Shown: positions 9,401 through 18,091, counted from the stretch's first letter. The stretch is DNA of 64,000 bases from Saprospiraceae bacterium (GCA_016714025.1 JADJOB010000001.1:186001-250000); one strand, 5' to 3'. The notes: a model not told the origin generated them from the sequence alone. Translations and numbers: made by a program.

Positions 9401-10161
9401 CCCCACGATGTACCAATGACCAGATATTATTCACTGTACTTCAGGCAAACGGAGGCAGTGGCCCTTTGTATCGATTTACCGTAGATAATGGAGCTCCAAA
9501 TAATCTAAGCGAAACGGTTCCATTATTTAGTGGTTCTTACATGGTTCGAATTTATGATAAAAATAATTGTTTTGTTGATACAACTATCACGATAAGTAAT
9601 CCAACCAATTTACTTTCATTAAATTTTGGGAAGGATTTCGATACGATCCAATTAGGTGACAGCATCTTCCTGGATGGCAAATTAAATTCAAATGTGTTGA
9701 TAGACACCATCATTTGGAATCCATCAGGATCTGTAAGTACTCCAGGAAATGCCAGTTCATTTGTAAGACCGGGCAGAAATACAGAATACCTTTTGACCGT
9801 CATTGATGAAAATGGTTGTGAAGTCAGCGATAAGATTACCATTATTGTCCGTAATGCACGCAAGTTATATGTACCAAATGCATTTTCTCCAAATGGCGAT
9901 AATATCAATGATTTCTTTACAATAACTACGGGCTCTGGAGTGGATGCAATTAAATCAGTTCAGGTATTTGATCGATGGGGCAATAAAGTGTATATCGAGG
10001 AAAATCCCGATTTAAGCAATGGCTCAATTAATACCTGGAATGGCCGCTTTGGAAACAACGGTGATTATATGAATCCTGGTGTATATGTTTATATAATTGA
10101 AGCATTATTCCGGGATGGGGCCACTGTTGTCTATCGCGGTGATTTGACTTTGCTTCGTTAA
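6433..10161 (+). CDS. Giant secreted cohesin / SprB-repeat protein with T9SS type B C-terminal domain
   Basis: 1242 residues. A signal peptide ends near residue 28 (SSFAQPK). Residues ~30-155 resemble a cohesin domain (VPVRVYKFDTILSVQFAI, then YDPLVIMPI). About nine to ten SprB-type beta repeats of 80-100 residues follow; recurring signatures are GGTPPYRV, GGSGSYVIGW, GGIGPYSFKWN, GGQGVLIYNWDNG and GGTGPYQYCW, each trailed by a GxYxVxVxDxxGC block with paired cysteines. The end (NAFSPNGDNINDFF, then VQVFDRWGNKVY and NPGVYVYIIEALF) is the gliding-associated type B sorting domain used by T9SS. Known for SprB: a mobile surface adhesin moved by the gliding motor. This protein is therefore predicted to be a surface adhesin exported by the GldKLMN/PorP machinery at 37-43 kb. 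Confidence 0.9.
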   Translation: MIYKILCKHFLPFIFLFCLIEPESSFAQPKCVQFDIIGGSAPKGDCIWVPVRVYKFDTILSVQFAIAYDPLVIMPIARWANNKLVGLDTSNNINFDNTRKIVRFLWANPNGNCAGLQDGDTLIMIKFKLIGEPGTCTNINFFNKSPIQNEVLDCNADEYCFEEINSNDNQICIGQPVDLCVITYSCGTFTNTGTITIKPYGGTPPYRVDKITAPVQNDILQKSGDCVIYNGLFPGNYQIRVTDATGKDTLINLVIGLASPIAIFQNGLKNPTCWNTSDGSISIRITGGSGSYVIGWRPLNSYGVTTINKLPVGTYMVNVKDSVGCYAQDSFTLFADTLFGQVNIVKDASCKQDGIVLARATGGDPCPVTGYCFYWSQNTNDNICDTVSINDSLSGNQFVIIEDCRGCRDTQYFDVKFSGNLLDSIVIDTIKCFGDSGRIYSFISSAGILNTPCLFQLTNQLNQSVFGGQNGVSTYISPKIPKGTYYLKITDNAGCERIDTIVLSEPSKLEILENSIDTTESCQPGMDAFIDVRGLGGIGPYSFKWNTSFMGPRITNLSQGNYTVTLTDANNCTLIKSYQVIQPNGPRIDSFKLIKPVCPGDATGRVEVVFTPGSRPIQSFKWNVAGNSAVLNNVAAGKYYVTITDQNGCEAIDSVTLDVSGNAIKINSTNIRDPQCFGRNDGFIIVNVTGGQGVLIYNWDNGVQNAVNTNLVSGTYCLHVDDMGGCPALDTCFTLSDPLKTSIQLSSIIAPTCATVGTCDAQAIILATGKDSTYSITWPNGEQVFINSDTTYTLCSGNQYVIVTNGFCADTFFFNVPAAIPISIDTPGLSIIPPRCYLSNDGQINIKAKGGTGPYQYCWVNPMVNTPSLGNLGDGMYYVNIKDSFNCVYLDSIRLRQPDSVRVDVILGATLDITCSGRNDGRITTAWTGGNRGKGIFTWNPPILQDSVATNLPVGNYILTVTDVKGCTGTASYTIKEPPPLQFSLSPIDTPRCTNDQILFTVLQANGGSGPLYRFTVDNGAPNNLSETVPLFSGSYMVRIYDKNNCFVDTTITISNPTNLLSLNFGKDFDTIQLGDSIFLDGKLNSNVLIDTIIWNPSGSVSTPGNASSFVRPGRNTEYLLTVIDENGCEVSDKITIIVRNARKLYVPNAFSPNGDNINDFFTITTGSGVDAIKSVQVFDRWGNKVYIEENPDLSNGSINTWNGRFGNNGDYMNPGVYVYIIEALFRDGATVVYRGDLTLLR

Positions 10162-10416
10162 AGGGCTAAGCTTAGGTAATGAGATGAAATCATGATTGTC
10201 ATTTGAATTTAAACACGAACTAAATTACCTTCGATGACAAGATGCATTTCAAAATTCGAACAAAAATAAAATCACACGTTACTTCTGTGTGAAATTCTTC
10301 ATTGCAGTTTGGCTTTTATTGCTTTTAGCTTTCCCTCTTGTATCTTATGCCTATTTCAGGATGGAATTAATCTTAATAAGGTTTAGACCTCCAATTTAGC
10401 TAACTCGTTTGAACGT

Positions 10417-11601
10417 TTATTTCAAGAGAAAAAAACTTCCTTTGACTTTGTAGTCTTCATTTTTACATGAATAGGAAATTCGATAATAATAAGTACCCGG
10501 TGTAAGTTCTTTGCCATTCCAACTACCATCCCATTGGCTTTTAGGATCCTGGTAACGTACCATCAAAGAGCCATTTCGATCTATGATATCAAAGTAATGG
10601 AGTGTTTCTATAATGTAGTTATTAGAAATAAAAAATACATCATTGACTTGATCATTATTAGGTGAAAATGCTGTTGGCAATCGAAGCTGGGAGCAATCAA
10701 TTTTGGACGTATCAATGACTTTTATCAAAACACTATCTGTTGCTGTACAGAAACCGTGCCTGACATTTAAAAAGTACTTGGTTGTTTGTAATGGGCTGGC
10801 CAAGGGATTCAAGATTGAACTGGAACTTAATCCGTTGGAAGGAGTCCATTGGATGGTGGAAGCACATTCGCTTTCTGCACGGATATTAAAAGAGGATCCT
10901 GCAAAAATTAAACTGTCTGAAGTTAAAATTTGATCTTGAAGAATTTGTGCATTCAAAACCTGAGAACTATTCAGACTGTAGTTGGTCAGATACACATTAT
11001 CCAACAAACCATTCATTTTAGCTGCAAAATTGCAAGGAGATCCATTAAAACTGATTGGAACGTTGTTATTTAATCTCAATATAAAATTGGAGGATTGCTC
11101 GTCTTTCAAAGCCCCATTTATAAATAAACGAAATTGCCCGGCAGATCTAGTTAGTACAATTTGCTGCCAACATTGTCCGGCATCTGCTTTTCCAACTAAT
11201 TGAATAAATTTATCAAAACCTTGTTGTAACGAACAAACAAAAGTAGAATCTTTAGATTGATAAACAATCATAAATGAGGTATCTGCATTGCAGCTTTTCA
11301 TTTTTGACAACACATCAAAATTTCCAATTCCAGGTTGAATGGCAATTGAAAAACCCAAACTGAAGTCACCGTAAAAAAATGTATCGGCCTGCAATGGTAA
11401 GGTAAGTATTTGATTGTTGAGTTCCAAGGCATCGTTTTCAAGTCCACACACACAAACTGGAGCTTTGGATGTTGTAGCCGGATTGGTCTGTTGTGAAAGT
11501 TCTGTTAATGCGCATTGGTCAAACGAGTAACTAAATTTCAGTTTTTGCTGAGCAGGGAGCAAAACAGGGAAAAAGAGTATAAAAATTAGTATTCGATTCA
11601 T
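10417..11601 (-). CDS. LamG-like secreted protein with T9SS type B C-terminal domain
   Basis: 394 residues with a signal peptide (LIFILFFPVLLPAQQ). Residues ~35-215 look like a concanavalin/LamG fold, a beta-sandwich that in relatives binds carbohydrate or matrix (QIVLTRSAGQFRLFINGAL and DNVYLTNYSLNSSQV are typical LamG strands). A short Ig/PKD-like segment with TDSVLIKV precedes the sorting domain. The end (PTAFSPNNDQVNDVFF, DIIDRNGSLMV, PGTYYYRISY) is the type B gliding-associated domain. Predicted cell-surface or released T9SS cargo. It is convergent with the giant SprB-repeat protein, with 255 bases between their stops in which no gene is seen. Confidence 0.88.
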   Translation of the reverse strand: MNRILIFILFFPVLLPAQQKLKFSYSFDQCALTELSQQTNPATTSKAPVCVCGLENDALELNNQILTLPLQADTFFYGDFSLGFSIAIQPGIGNFDVLSKMKSCNADTSFMIVYQSKDSTFVCSLQQGFDKFIQLVGKADAGQCWQQIVLTRSAGQFRLFINGALKDEQSSNFILRLNNNVPISFNGSPCNFAAKMNGLLDNVYLTNYSLNSSQVLNAQILQDQILTSDSLIFAGSSFNIRAESECASTIQWTPSNGLSSSSILNPLASPLQTTKYFLNVRHGFCTATDSVLIKVIDTSKIDCSQLRLPTAFSPNNDQVNDVFFISNNYIIETLHYFDIIDRNGSLMVRYQDPKSQWDGSWNGKELTPGTYYYRISYSCKNEDYKVKGSFFLLK

Positions 11602-11608
11602 AAAGACT

Positions 11609-11616
11609 CAAAATTA
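11609..11616 (-). promoter_or_regulatory. Putative -7 promoter element (TAATTTTG) for the LamG-like gene
   Basis: Minus-strand TAATTTTG matches TAnnTTTG and lies 7 bases upstream of the start codon (11601), implying an almost leaderless transcript. No convincing -33 element. Confidence 0.45.
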
Positions 11617-11682
11617 TGAATTCCTTAAGGGAATAAACCTTGTTTTTTGAAAAAGGTCTAAAAGTGGGTATAAAAATATATG

Positions 11683-11690
11683 TAGTTTTG
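11683..11690 (+). promoter_or_regulatory. Putative -7 promoter element (TAGTTTTG) for tatC
   Basis: Matches TAnnTTTG and ends 19 bases before the tatC ATG at 11710. Divergent to the element serving the LamG-like gene. Confidence 0.5.
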
Positions 11691-11709
11691 CCGTCGCTTC
11701 GATTCATTT

Positions 11710-12537
11710 ATGTTAGCGAGACTCTTCAAAAATAAGGTGCGAACCACTCCCCCAGACCAGGAAATGAGTTTTCTGGATCACATTGATGCATTACGAGGTC
11801 ACCTATTTCGTTCTGCTGCTTACATCTGTGTAGCTGCTGTTATCGTATTTACTCAAAAAAGTTTTGTGATTGATACGGTGGTATTGGGCCCGGTCCATGA
11901 AGATTTTGTAACCTATCGCTTTTTTTGTAATTTATCAGAGTTTACCTGTATTTCACCTAAGGACATTAAATTGTTTACAAGAGAATTGAGTGAGCAATTG
12001 ATTGTTCATTTAAAGGTTAGTTTTTTTATCGGCTTGATCTTGGCATTCCCCCTGGTATTTTGGGAGTTTTGGCGTTTTGTAAAACCAGGCTTGTACGACA
12101 AAGAGGTAAAGGCTACTACCGGTGTAATCTTTTGGTGCACCTTTCTATTTCTATTGGGTGTCTTGTTTGGTTATTTCATTTTAGCCCCTTTTTCTATAGC
12201 ATTTCTCGCATCATACAATGTCAGTGACCTTGTTGAAAGTTCAGCCAGTTTGAGTTCATATGTCGATTCAATGACGATGTACACTATGGCAACCGGCTTA
12301 GTGTTTGAGTTACCACTTGTTGTATATTTTCTCTCAAAACTTGGTATTATGGGGCCAGGATTTATGCGCACGTACCGGAGGCATGCCATAGTAGTCATTG
12401 CAATAGTAGCAGCGATTATCACTCCACCGGATGTGACGTCAATGCTTGTCGTCACGTTTCCTCTTTTGATCTTATATGAATTGAGTATATACGTTGCTGC
12501 ATATAATTATCCGAAGGAACCCAAGCCACTCTCATGA
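11710..12537 (+). CDS. tatC: Twin-arginine translocase subunit TatC
   Basis: Core receptor of the Tat pathway, which exports folded proteins across the inner membrane. 275 residues with six predicted transmembrane segments. The family N-terminal block is clear (MSFLDHIDALRGHLFRSA) and FPLVFWEFWRFVKPGLYDKE is the conserved cytoplasmic-loop region with the essential FxxW...PGL pattern; ITPPDVTSM lies in the last third. No tatA or tatB homologue is adjacent. The stop overlaps the ATG of the next membrane protein (ATGA), so the two are translationally coupled. Confidence 0.95.
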   Translation: MLARLFKNKVRTTPPDQEMSFLDHIDALRGHLFRSAAYICVAAVIVFTQKSFVIDTVVLGPVHEDFVTYRFFCNLSEFTCISPKDIKLFTRELSEQLIVHLKVSFFIGLILAFPLVFWEFWRFVKPGLYDKEVKATTGVIFWCTFLFLLGVLFGYFILAPFSIAFLASYNVSDLVESSASLSSYVDSMTMYTMATGLVFELPLVVYFLSKLGIMGPGFMRTYRRHAIVVIAIVAAIITPPDVTSMLVVTFPLLILYELSIYVAAYNYPKEPKPLS

Positions 12538-12968
12538 TCCGAATCTCATCTTCCCTGACCTTGGTTTTATCGATCTTTATTCCAGTATTCTGGTTTGTAT
12601 TTTTTGGAAGCCTTTGTTTGTTTTTTGTGCTTCAAGATCCGGAAGATTTACCTTTCTCAAATCCAGTACCAATTAAAATTGGGTTCATTGCTTTTTACTT
12701 ATTTTTTGGACTTTGTATCTATTATTTTTTATTTCAATTAAGACGCGTTGAATTGGATGATTCGTATATTTATATAACAAACTACTTTAAGACCATTAAA
12801 TTACCACTTGATCAGGTGGTTAGTTTTTCAACAATTCATTTATTTGGGATGAACCGAGTCAAAGTACGTCTTGCCTATAAGAGCAGCCTCGGTAAAAACA
12901 TTCGTTTTATTTGTGACAAGGCAAGGTTTGACTATTTTAAATCACGCATTGAACCCTTGCAGCAATAA
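12534..12968 (+). CDS. Small membrane protein, PH-like C-terminal half
   Basis: 144 residues. The first half holds two hydrophobic helices (about residues 10-32 and 45-68). The second half (QLRRVELDDSYIYITNYFKTIKLPLDQV and following beta strands) has the pattern of bacterial PH-like (bPH) domains: a short strand-rich module after paired helices. Its ATG overlaps the tatC stop by four bases, so it is expressed with tatC. Function unknown; co-expression suggests a membrane role but does not prove a Tat role. A weak hairpin at 12976-13002 (7-bp stem, no T-tract) lies downstream. Confidence 0.7.
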   Translation: MIRISSSLTLVLSIFIPVFWFVFFGSLCLFFVLQDPEDLPFSNPVPIKIGFIAFYLFFGLCIYYFLFQLRRVELDDSYIYITNYFKTIKLPLDQVVSFSTIHLFGMNRVKVRLAYKSSLGKNIRFICDKARFDYFKSRIEPLQQ

Positions 12969-13013
12969 AACCTTGCAGCATTTCAATATTAAAAGAATGC
13001 TGAATTCGATGTT

Positions 13014-14579
13014 TTATGCTTTAGATTCCAATCTAATAACCGGGCAAATCATTTCTTCCATAGAAATGCCGCCATGTTGAAATGTATTTCTATAATAATT
13101 CTGATAGTAATTAAAATTATTTGGATATAGAAAATAAAAATTTTCTTTGGCAAATATAAAAGTTGAAGATAAATTCGGACGAGGAAGTCCAACTTTATTT
13201 GGTTCCTTTATTTCCAGAACATCTTTCTTTTCATAATTTAAATTCTTTCCCACTTTATAACGCAAGTTGGTAGTCGTTTCGCGGTCTGCAATCACTTTAG
13301 ATGGATCTTTTACACGAATGGTTCCGTGGTCTGTGGCAATAAATAATTGTACTTTATATTGGCTAAGCTTTTGCAAGGTTGCCCAAAGAGGAGAATGCAT
13401 GAACCAACTTTTTGTAAGAGATCGGTACGCTTTTTCATCCGAAGCCAATTCTTTGAGCACTTCCATTTCAGTACGAGCATGCGATAACATATCGATGAAA
13501 TTGTAAACGATTAAACTAAGATTGTTTTGCAATAAATTATGTGCAGAATCAACCAGGTTTTTACCATGTGTGGCATTTGTTACTTTAAAATATTCAAATT
13601 TCAAATCCTTTTGAAGACTTCTTTTAATCAGATTTGCAAATAAATCGGGTTCTTTTAAATTTTTACCTCCCTCTTCATTATCGTTTAACCACCAATCCGG
13701 ATAATGCTTTTCAATTTCCGATGGTAATAATCCCGCAAATAAAGCATTCCGGCTGTATTGCGTTGTGGTAGGCAAGATACTAAATGAAAAATCTTCATCT
13801 TCAATGGAATACAACTCTGCAATCACGGGCTCAATGACTTTCCATTGGTCAAACCGAAGATTATCTAACAATACAAAAACACTGGGAATGTCATTCTTCA
13901 GATAAGGAAATACTTTTTTCAACATTAATTGATGTGACCAACTTGGCTGCTCTTTCGTCGGGTTTTCAAACCATTTCTGATAATTATTGATAATGTATTT
14001 GGAAAATTCAGAATTTGCCTCAGCTTTTTGGTTGATTAAAATTTCGTGCATTTCGGTAGATGCATTTTGGTCAAATTTTAATTCCCACTGAATTAGTTTT
14101 TTATAGATATCTACCCAGACTTTATAATCCGGATTGCCATTTATTTCCATAAACAGATCCCTGAATGCCATTTGGTAATCCATCGTATTTTTTTCAGAAA
14201 CCAATCGTTTATTATCCATTAATTTTTTAATGGTCATTACTAACTGGTTAGGATTTACCGGTTTTATCAAATAATCTGCTATTTCAGATCCGATAGCCTC
14301 TTCCATAATATTTTCAGCCTCATTTTTCGTCACCATGACAACCGGTTGCTGGATCCCTCTTTGTCTTAATCGATTCAATGTTTCAAGCCCTGTAATTCCT
14401 GGCATGCTTTCATCTAAAAAAATCAGATCCGCAGATTTAGGATCTTTCTCTAATAGATCAAGAACATCATGCCCGTTTGTAGTAGTAGTAAGATGGTAAC
14501 CCTTTTTCTCAAGAAAAAAAAGTTGCGGTTTTAACAGATCTATTTCATCATCTGCCCAAAGTATCCTTATTTTATCCAT
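13014..14579 (-). CDS. porX: PorX: response regulator with PglZ/alkaline-phosphatase-type effector domain
   Basis: Regulator of T9SS genes in Bacteroidota. With the start at ATG 14579 it is 521 residues; an upstream TTG (14612) would add 11 residues before the receiver domain and is less likely. Residues 1-120 are a CheY-type receiver: acidic pair Asp10/Asp11, phospho-acceptor Asp56 in IFLDESMPG, conserved Lys in LIKPVNP. Residues ~205-510 are the PglZ domain of the alkaline phosphatase superfamily (VFVLLDNLRFDQW, TTTQYSRNALFAG, NFIDMLSH, FIATDHGTIR), whose Asp/His/Thr residues bind zinc. Known for PorX: phosphorylated by PorY and acts with sigma factor SigP; the PglZ domain has phosphodiesterase activity. 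No porY or sigP is in the window. Divergent from the HD phosphohydrolase gene. Confidence 0.94.
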   Translation of the reverse strand: MDKIRILWADDEIDLLKPQLFFLEKKGYHLTTTTNGHDVLDLLEKDPKSADLIFLDESMPGITGLETLNRLRQRGIQQPVVMVTKNEAENIMEEAIGSEIADYLIKPVNPNQLVMTIKKLMDNKRLVSEKNTMDYQMAFRDLFMEINGNPDYKVWVDIYKKLIQWELKFDQNASTEMHEILINQKAEANSEFSKYIINNYQKWFENPTKEQPSWSHQLMLKKVFPYLKNDIPSVFVLLDNLRFDQWKVIEPVIAELYSIEDEDFSFSILPTTTQYSRNALFAGLLPSEIEKHYPDWWLNDNEEGGKNLKEPDLFANLIKRSLQKDLKFEYFKVTNATHGKNLVDSAHNLLQNNLSLIVYNFIDMLSHARTEMEVLKELASDEKAYRSLTKSWFMHSPLWATLQKLSQYKVQLFIATDHGTIRVKDPSKVIADRETTTNLRYKVGKNLNYEKKDVLEIKEPNKVGLPRPNLSSTFIFAKENFYFLYPNNFNYYQNYYRNTFQHGGISMEEMICPVIRLESKA

Positions 14580-14637
14580 AAATTTGATGGCCTTTAAGAG
14601 GAAACGATTCAAACTGAAAAGATAGTATTCAAATCTA
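14579..14637. promoter_or_regulatory. Overlapping divergent promoter region of porX and the HD gene
   Basis: Two perfect TAnnTTTG elements face apart over 59 bases. Plus-strand TAAATTTG (14579-14586) starts on the last base of the porX start codon; minus-strand TAGATTTG (14630-14637) starts on the first base of the HD-gene ATG. Each would give its gene a leader of about 45 bases, and the two leaders would be antisense to each other. Motif evidence only; no good -33 element for the plus strand. Confidence 0.4.
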
Positions 14638-15848
14638 TGCCAACGAGCCCCGTCAAAATAATAAATGATCCGATTTATGGATTTATTATGGTTCCGAAAG
14701 GAATTCTGACTGATTTAATGGACCATCCCTGGTTTCAACGATTGCGCCGAATAAAACAACTCGGATTGAGTCATTTTGTTTACCCAGGAGCTGTGCATAC
14801 ACGTTTTCAGCACGCATTGGGTGCATTTCACCTAATGACTAAATCCCTTGAAACCTTAAAACTTAAAGGGTATCCTATCAATGCAGAAGAGTTTGAAGCA
14901 GCTCAAATAGCCATTCTATTGCATGATGTTGGCCATGGCCCATTTTCACATGTTCTAGAACATAGTTTAGTTCCTGTAGATCATGAAAACCTTACGCTCC
15001 TGATTATGAACGATCTTAATCAGGAATTTAACGGGGCCCTGAACCTTGCAATTCAAATATTTCAAAAAAAATATCCCCGGCAATTCCTTTGTCAATTGGT
15101 ATCCAGCCAACTGGATGTGGATCGTATGGATTACTTAAACCGGGACAGTTTTTTTACCGGCGTTGTAGAAGGGACTATTGGTTATGATCGCATTCTCAAT
15201 ATGATGGGTATTGATGACGACAGACTTGTTTTTGAAGAAAAAGCCGTTTTATCAATTGAAAGTTATTTATCAGCGAGAAGGCTTATGTATTGGCAAGTGT
15301 ATATGCATAAAACATCCCTGATGGCAGAACACATGCTTGAAGTTTTACTAAGTAAGTGTAAGCTTGAAACAAACAATCTCCCCGCTGCACCTGAAAGCTT
15401 GCAGTATTTTTTGTTTAACAATTTACAAGATACAGCTGAAAAGGATCCAAATGACCTTCTTCGTGCATTTCAAAAAATTGATGATAATGATATCGAAATG
15501 CTTTTAAAAACCTGCAGCCATTCCAAGGAGCCGTTAATATCCTACCTTGCAAATTGCTTATTAAGTCGTAAGTTTTTTAAACTTATTTATAATAAGAATA
15601 ATTTTTTACAAGATGTATTACAAGGGTATCGCAAACAAACTGAGCATACACTTGATCTCTCTCGGAATGATACTTCCCTATTGGTTCAGGAAAATTATTC
15701 TGAATTCCAAGCTTACAACCCAAATGAGGATGAAATCATGATACAAACAAAATCCGCTGGCATTATAAAACTTTCAGAAGCAATCTCTCTAGACCACTTT
15801 ACCATCAAGGAGTTAAAATACTTCATTGGCATTCCAAAGGAAATTTAA
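14637..15848 (+). CDS. HD superfamily phosphohydrolase (COG1078 / dGTPase-like)
   Basis: 403 residues, the normal length for COG1078. The N-terminus (INDPIYGFIMVPKGI, then HPWFQRLRRIKQLG) is family-specific. HTRFQHALGAFHL supplies the first His, ILLHDVGHGPFSHVLEH the HD pair, and SSQLDVDRMDYLNRDSFFTG the distal Asp, so the metal-binding HD set (H...HD...D) is intact. Related proteins hydrolyse dNTPs or other phosphoesters; substrate specificity is not readable from the sequence. It is transcribed divergently from porX with reciprocal promoter overlap. Confidence 0.9.
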   Translation: MPTSPVKIINDPIYGFIMVPKGILTDLMDHPWFQRLRRIKQLGLSHFVYPGAVHTRFQHALGAFHLMTKSLETLKLKGYPINAEEFEAAQIAILLHDVGHGPFSHVLEHSLVPVDHENLTLLIMNDLNQEFNGALNLAIQIFQKKYPRQFLCQLVSSQLDVDRMDYLNRDSFFTGVVEGTIGYDRILNMMGIDDDRLVFEEKAVLSIESYLSARRLMYWQVYMHKTSLMAEHMLEVLLSKCKLETNNLPAAPESLQYFLFNNLQDTAEKDPNDLLRAFQKIDDNDIEMLLKTCSHSKEPLISYLANCLLSRKFFKLIYNKNNFLQDVLQGYRKQTEHTLDLSRNDTSLLVQENYSEFQAYNPNEDEIMIQTKSAGIIKLSEAISLDHFTIKELKYFIGIPKEI

Positions 15849-16051
15849 TTTATAAAGCCTGCTGTTGTTTGTTACTCTTTCTATTCAGGAAATCTTTGCT
15901 ATTTAAAATTTAAATGAATCTAATCTGGTTGATCTAAACTTATTACAAGTGGATCAACTTATTTATAAACCTTCCCATTTACTTAAGATTTAGCTTGAAT
16001 TTTTAGAATAATCTTAAATTCACTTACCTTCACCTTCTAAATTAACAGTGC

Positions 16052-17338
16052 ATGATTCAGGATAAACTTGTAAACGCCCTCCTCAATAAAGAATTAAATC
16101 GTCAACGAAGGGGATTAGAATTAATCGCATCAGAAAATTTTGCTAGTCTGGATGTTATTAAAAGCATTGGTACCTGGCTTAATAATAAATATGCTGAAGG
16201 ATATCCCGGTAAAAGATATTATGGTGGCTGTGAAGTTATTGATGAAATTGAAAATCTGGCCATTGAATCCTTGTGTAAATTGTTTGGTGCCCAATATGCC
16301 AATGTACAGCCCCATTCCGGTGCACAAGCAAACATGGCTGTTCAATTGAGTTTATTAAAACCTGGAGACACCCTAATGGGACTAGACCTGGCACATGGTG
16401 GTCATTTAACCCATGGTTCACCTGTAAATTTTAGTGGAAAATATTTTAAAGTGGTGTCTTATGGTTTGCATCCGGATACTGGAAGAATTGATATGGAATC
16501 CGTTTATCAAAAAGCCATTGAACACAAACCTAAATTATTAATTTGTGGTGCATCTGCCTATTCCAGAGATTGGGATTATAAACGCTTCCGGGAAATCGCG
16601 GATGAAAGTGGCGCTACGCTTATGGCAGATATTGCGCATCCAGCTGGATTGATTGCAACCAAACAATTAAATGATCCAATTCCTTATTGCCATATAATTA
16701 CATCAACCACTCACAAGACCCTTCGCGGTCCCCGGGGAGGAATAATTATGATGGGTTCGGATTTTGAAAATCCAATTGGAAAAAAGGACAAAAAAGGAAA
16801 CTTGATCCCCATGTCCCAATTATTAAACAGTGCTGTTTTTCCGGGCACACAAGGTGGTCCTTTAGAGCATGTTATTGCGTCTAAAGCAGTTGCATTCAGA
16901 GAAGCAATGACTGTTGATTACATGAGCTATACCCAACAAGTCATTCGCAATTCAAAAGCCTTTTCGGAAGCCATGAAAGACAATGGTTTTAAAATTGTTT
17001 CTGATGGTACTGACAATCATTTATTTTTAGTAGATCTTCAAAGCAAACAGATTACGGGCAAAGAAGCTGAACAATTATTGATTCGGGCAGACATTACTAC
17101 TAATAAAAACATGATACCCAATGATCCGGCTTCCCCAATGATTACATCTGGAATCCGATTGGGTACAGCTGCATTGACGAGCAGAGGATTTAAAGAACCT
17201 GATTTTGAGCAAACGGCACGTTGGATCAATGATTTAATTTCAAACAGGAATAATGAAATAAAAATTCAAGAAATTCGGACGGAAATTAATAAATTCATGG
17301 AGCGCTTTCCTTTATATCCGGAAATCCAGATCAACTAA
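16052..17338 (+). CDS. glyA: Serine hydroxymethyltransferase
   Basis: PLP enzyme interconverting serine and glycine with tetrahydrofolate, the main source of one-carbon units. 428 residues, normal length. Schiff-base Lys222 lies in TSTTHKTLRGPRGG; other blocks are RGLELIASEN, NKYAEGYPGKRYYGG, QPHSGAQAN and the C-terminal GIRLGTAALTSRG. The 3' end overlaps the convergent truA by 27 bases. The upstream 200-base spacer holds no gene. Confidence 0.97.
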   Translation: MIQDKLVNALLNKELNRQRRGLELIASENFASLDVIKSIGTWLNNKYAEGYPGKRYYGGCEVIDEIENLAIESLCKLFGAQYANVQPHSGAQANMAVQLSLLKPGDTLMGLDLAHGGHLTHGSPVNFSGKYFKVVSYGLHPDTGRIDMESVYQKAIEHKPKLLICGASAYSRDWDYKRFREIADESGATLMADIAHPAGLIATKQLNDPIPYCHIITSTTHKTLRGPRGGIIMMGSDFENPIGKKDKKGNLIPMSQLLNSAVFPGTQGGPLEHVIASKAVAFREAMTVDYMSYTQQVIRNSKAFSEAMKDNGFKIVSDGTDNHLFLVDLQSKQITGKEAEQLLIRADITTNKNMIPNDPASPMITSGIRLGTAALTSRGFKEPDFEQTARWINDLISNRNNEIKIQEIRTEINKFMERFPLYPEIQIN

Positions 17339-18091
17339 TTGATTTAATTTTTCAGGAGCATATTCAATGTGTTCAAGGCATAAGCCTTTGGCAGCTATGC
17401 TATATGATTTGCTGATCTGCTTTTTCAAGTTTATATCTTTTAGAATTTCTTCTTTGGTAATTTTATCAAGTGCCAAATTGATAGACATGCCTACAATTAA
17501 TCGCACCATGCCTCTTACAAAACGATTTGCTTTGATATGATATTCGTAATATGCCGGAACTGGATTAGACCAATAACTTTCCATTATATTACAGGGAAAG
17601 GTCAGTAAATTACTTCCTGTTTTTGCAAACGAACTAAATTCTGAAAGTGTTGAAATTATTTCAGCAGCATCTTGAAGCTTGTTAATATTTAATTCTGTGC
17701 ATTCCTTAAAAAAATAACATTCTGCTAATTGAAACGGATCCTTGACTAATTGCAGACGATACACATAACTTCTTGAGATTGCATCAAACCGTGCGTGAAA
17801 ATCGTCCGTTGTATGAAATATATTATGCACTGCAATATCTTCAGGTAAAATTGCATTCAGAGAGCGTATTTTGAGTTTAGAAACGAGTTCATCCTGTAGA
17901 TCAAAGTGTGCAAAATAATTTCGGGCATGAACTCCGGTGTCTGTTCTCCCACATCCTGTAATGGCAACCTCTGCACCTGTTAATACTTTGATTTTTTCCT
18001 GAAGCAATTGCTGCACTGAAATTTGGTTGGCTTGAATTTGCCATCCAAAATAATGATCCCCCCGGTATGATAATTTTAATACAATTCGCAT
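17312..18091 (-). CDS. truA: tRNA pseudouridine(38-40) synthase
   Basis: Isomerises U38-U40 in the anticodon arm of tRNAs. 259 residues, typical for TruA. Catalytic Asp51 in GCGRTDTGVHA; YRGDHYFGWQIQ at the N-terminus and FVRGMVRLIVG near the C-terminus are family blocks. Its final nine codons are antisense to the end of glyA. A -7 element lies 7 bases before the start. Confidence 0.96.
   Translation of the reverse strand: MRIVLKLSYRGDHYFGWQIQANQISVQQLLQEKIKVLTGAEVAITGCGRTDTGVHARNYFAHFDLQDELVSKLKIRSLNAILPEDIAVHNIFHTTDDFHARFDAISRSYVYRLQLVKDPFQLAECYFFKECTELNINKLQDAAEIISTLSEFSSFAKTGSNLLTFPCNIMESYWSNPVPAYYEYHIKANRFVRGMVRLIVGMSINLALDKITKEEILKDINLKKQISKSYSIAAKGLCLEHIEYAPEKLNQLVDLDFRI

Noticed and set aside
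9552..9908. 118-codon minus-strand frame inside the giant adhesin gene
   Set aside because: It is antisense to well supported SprB-repeat coding sequence and has no recognisable features.
12976..13002. Hairpin terminator between the tatC partner gene and porX
   Set aside because: Stem of only 7 bp with a 13-base loop and no T-tract; not convincing.
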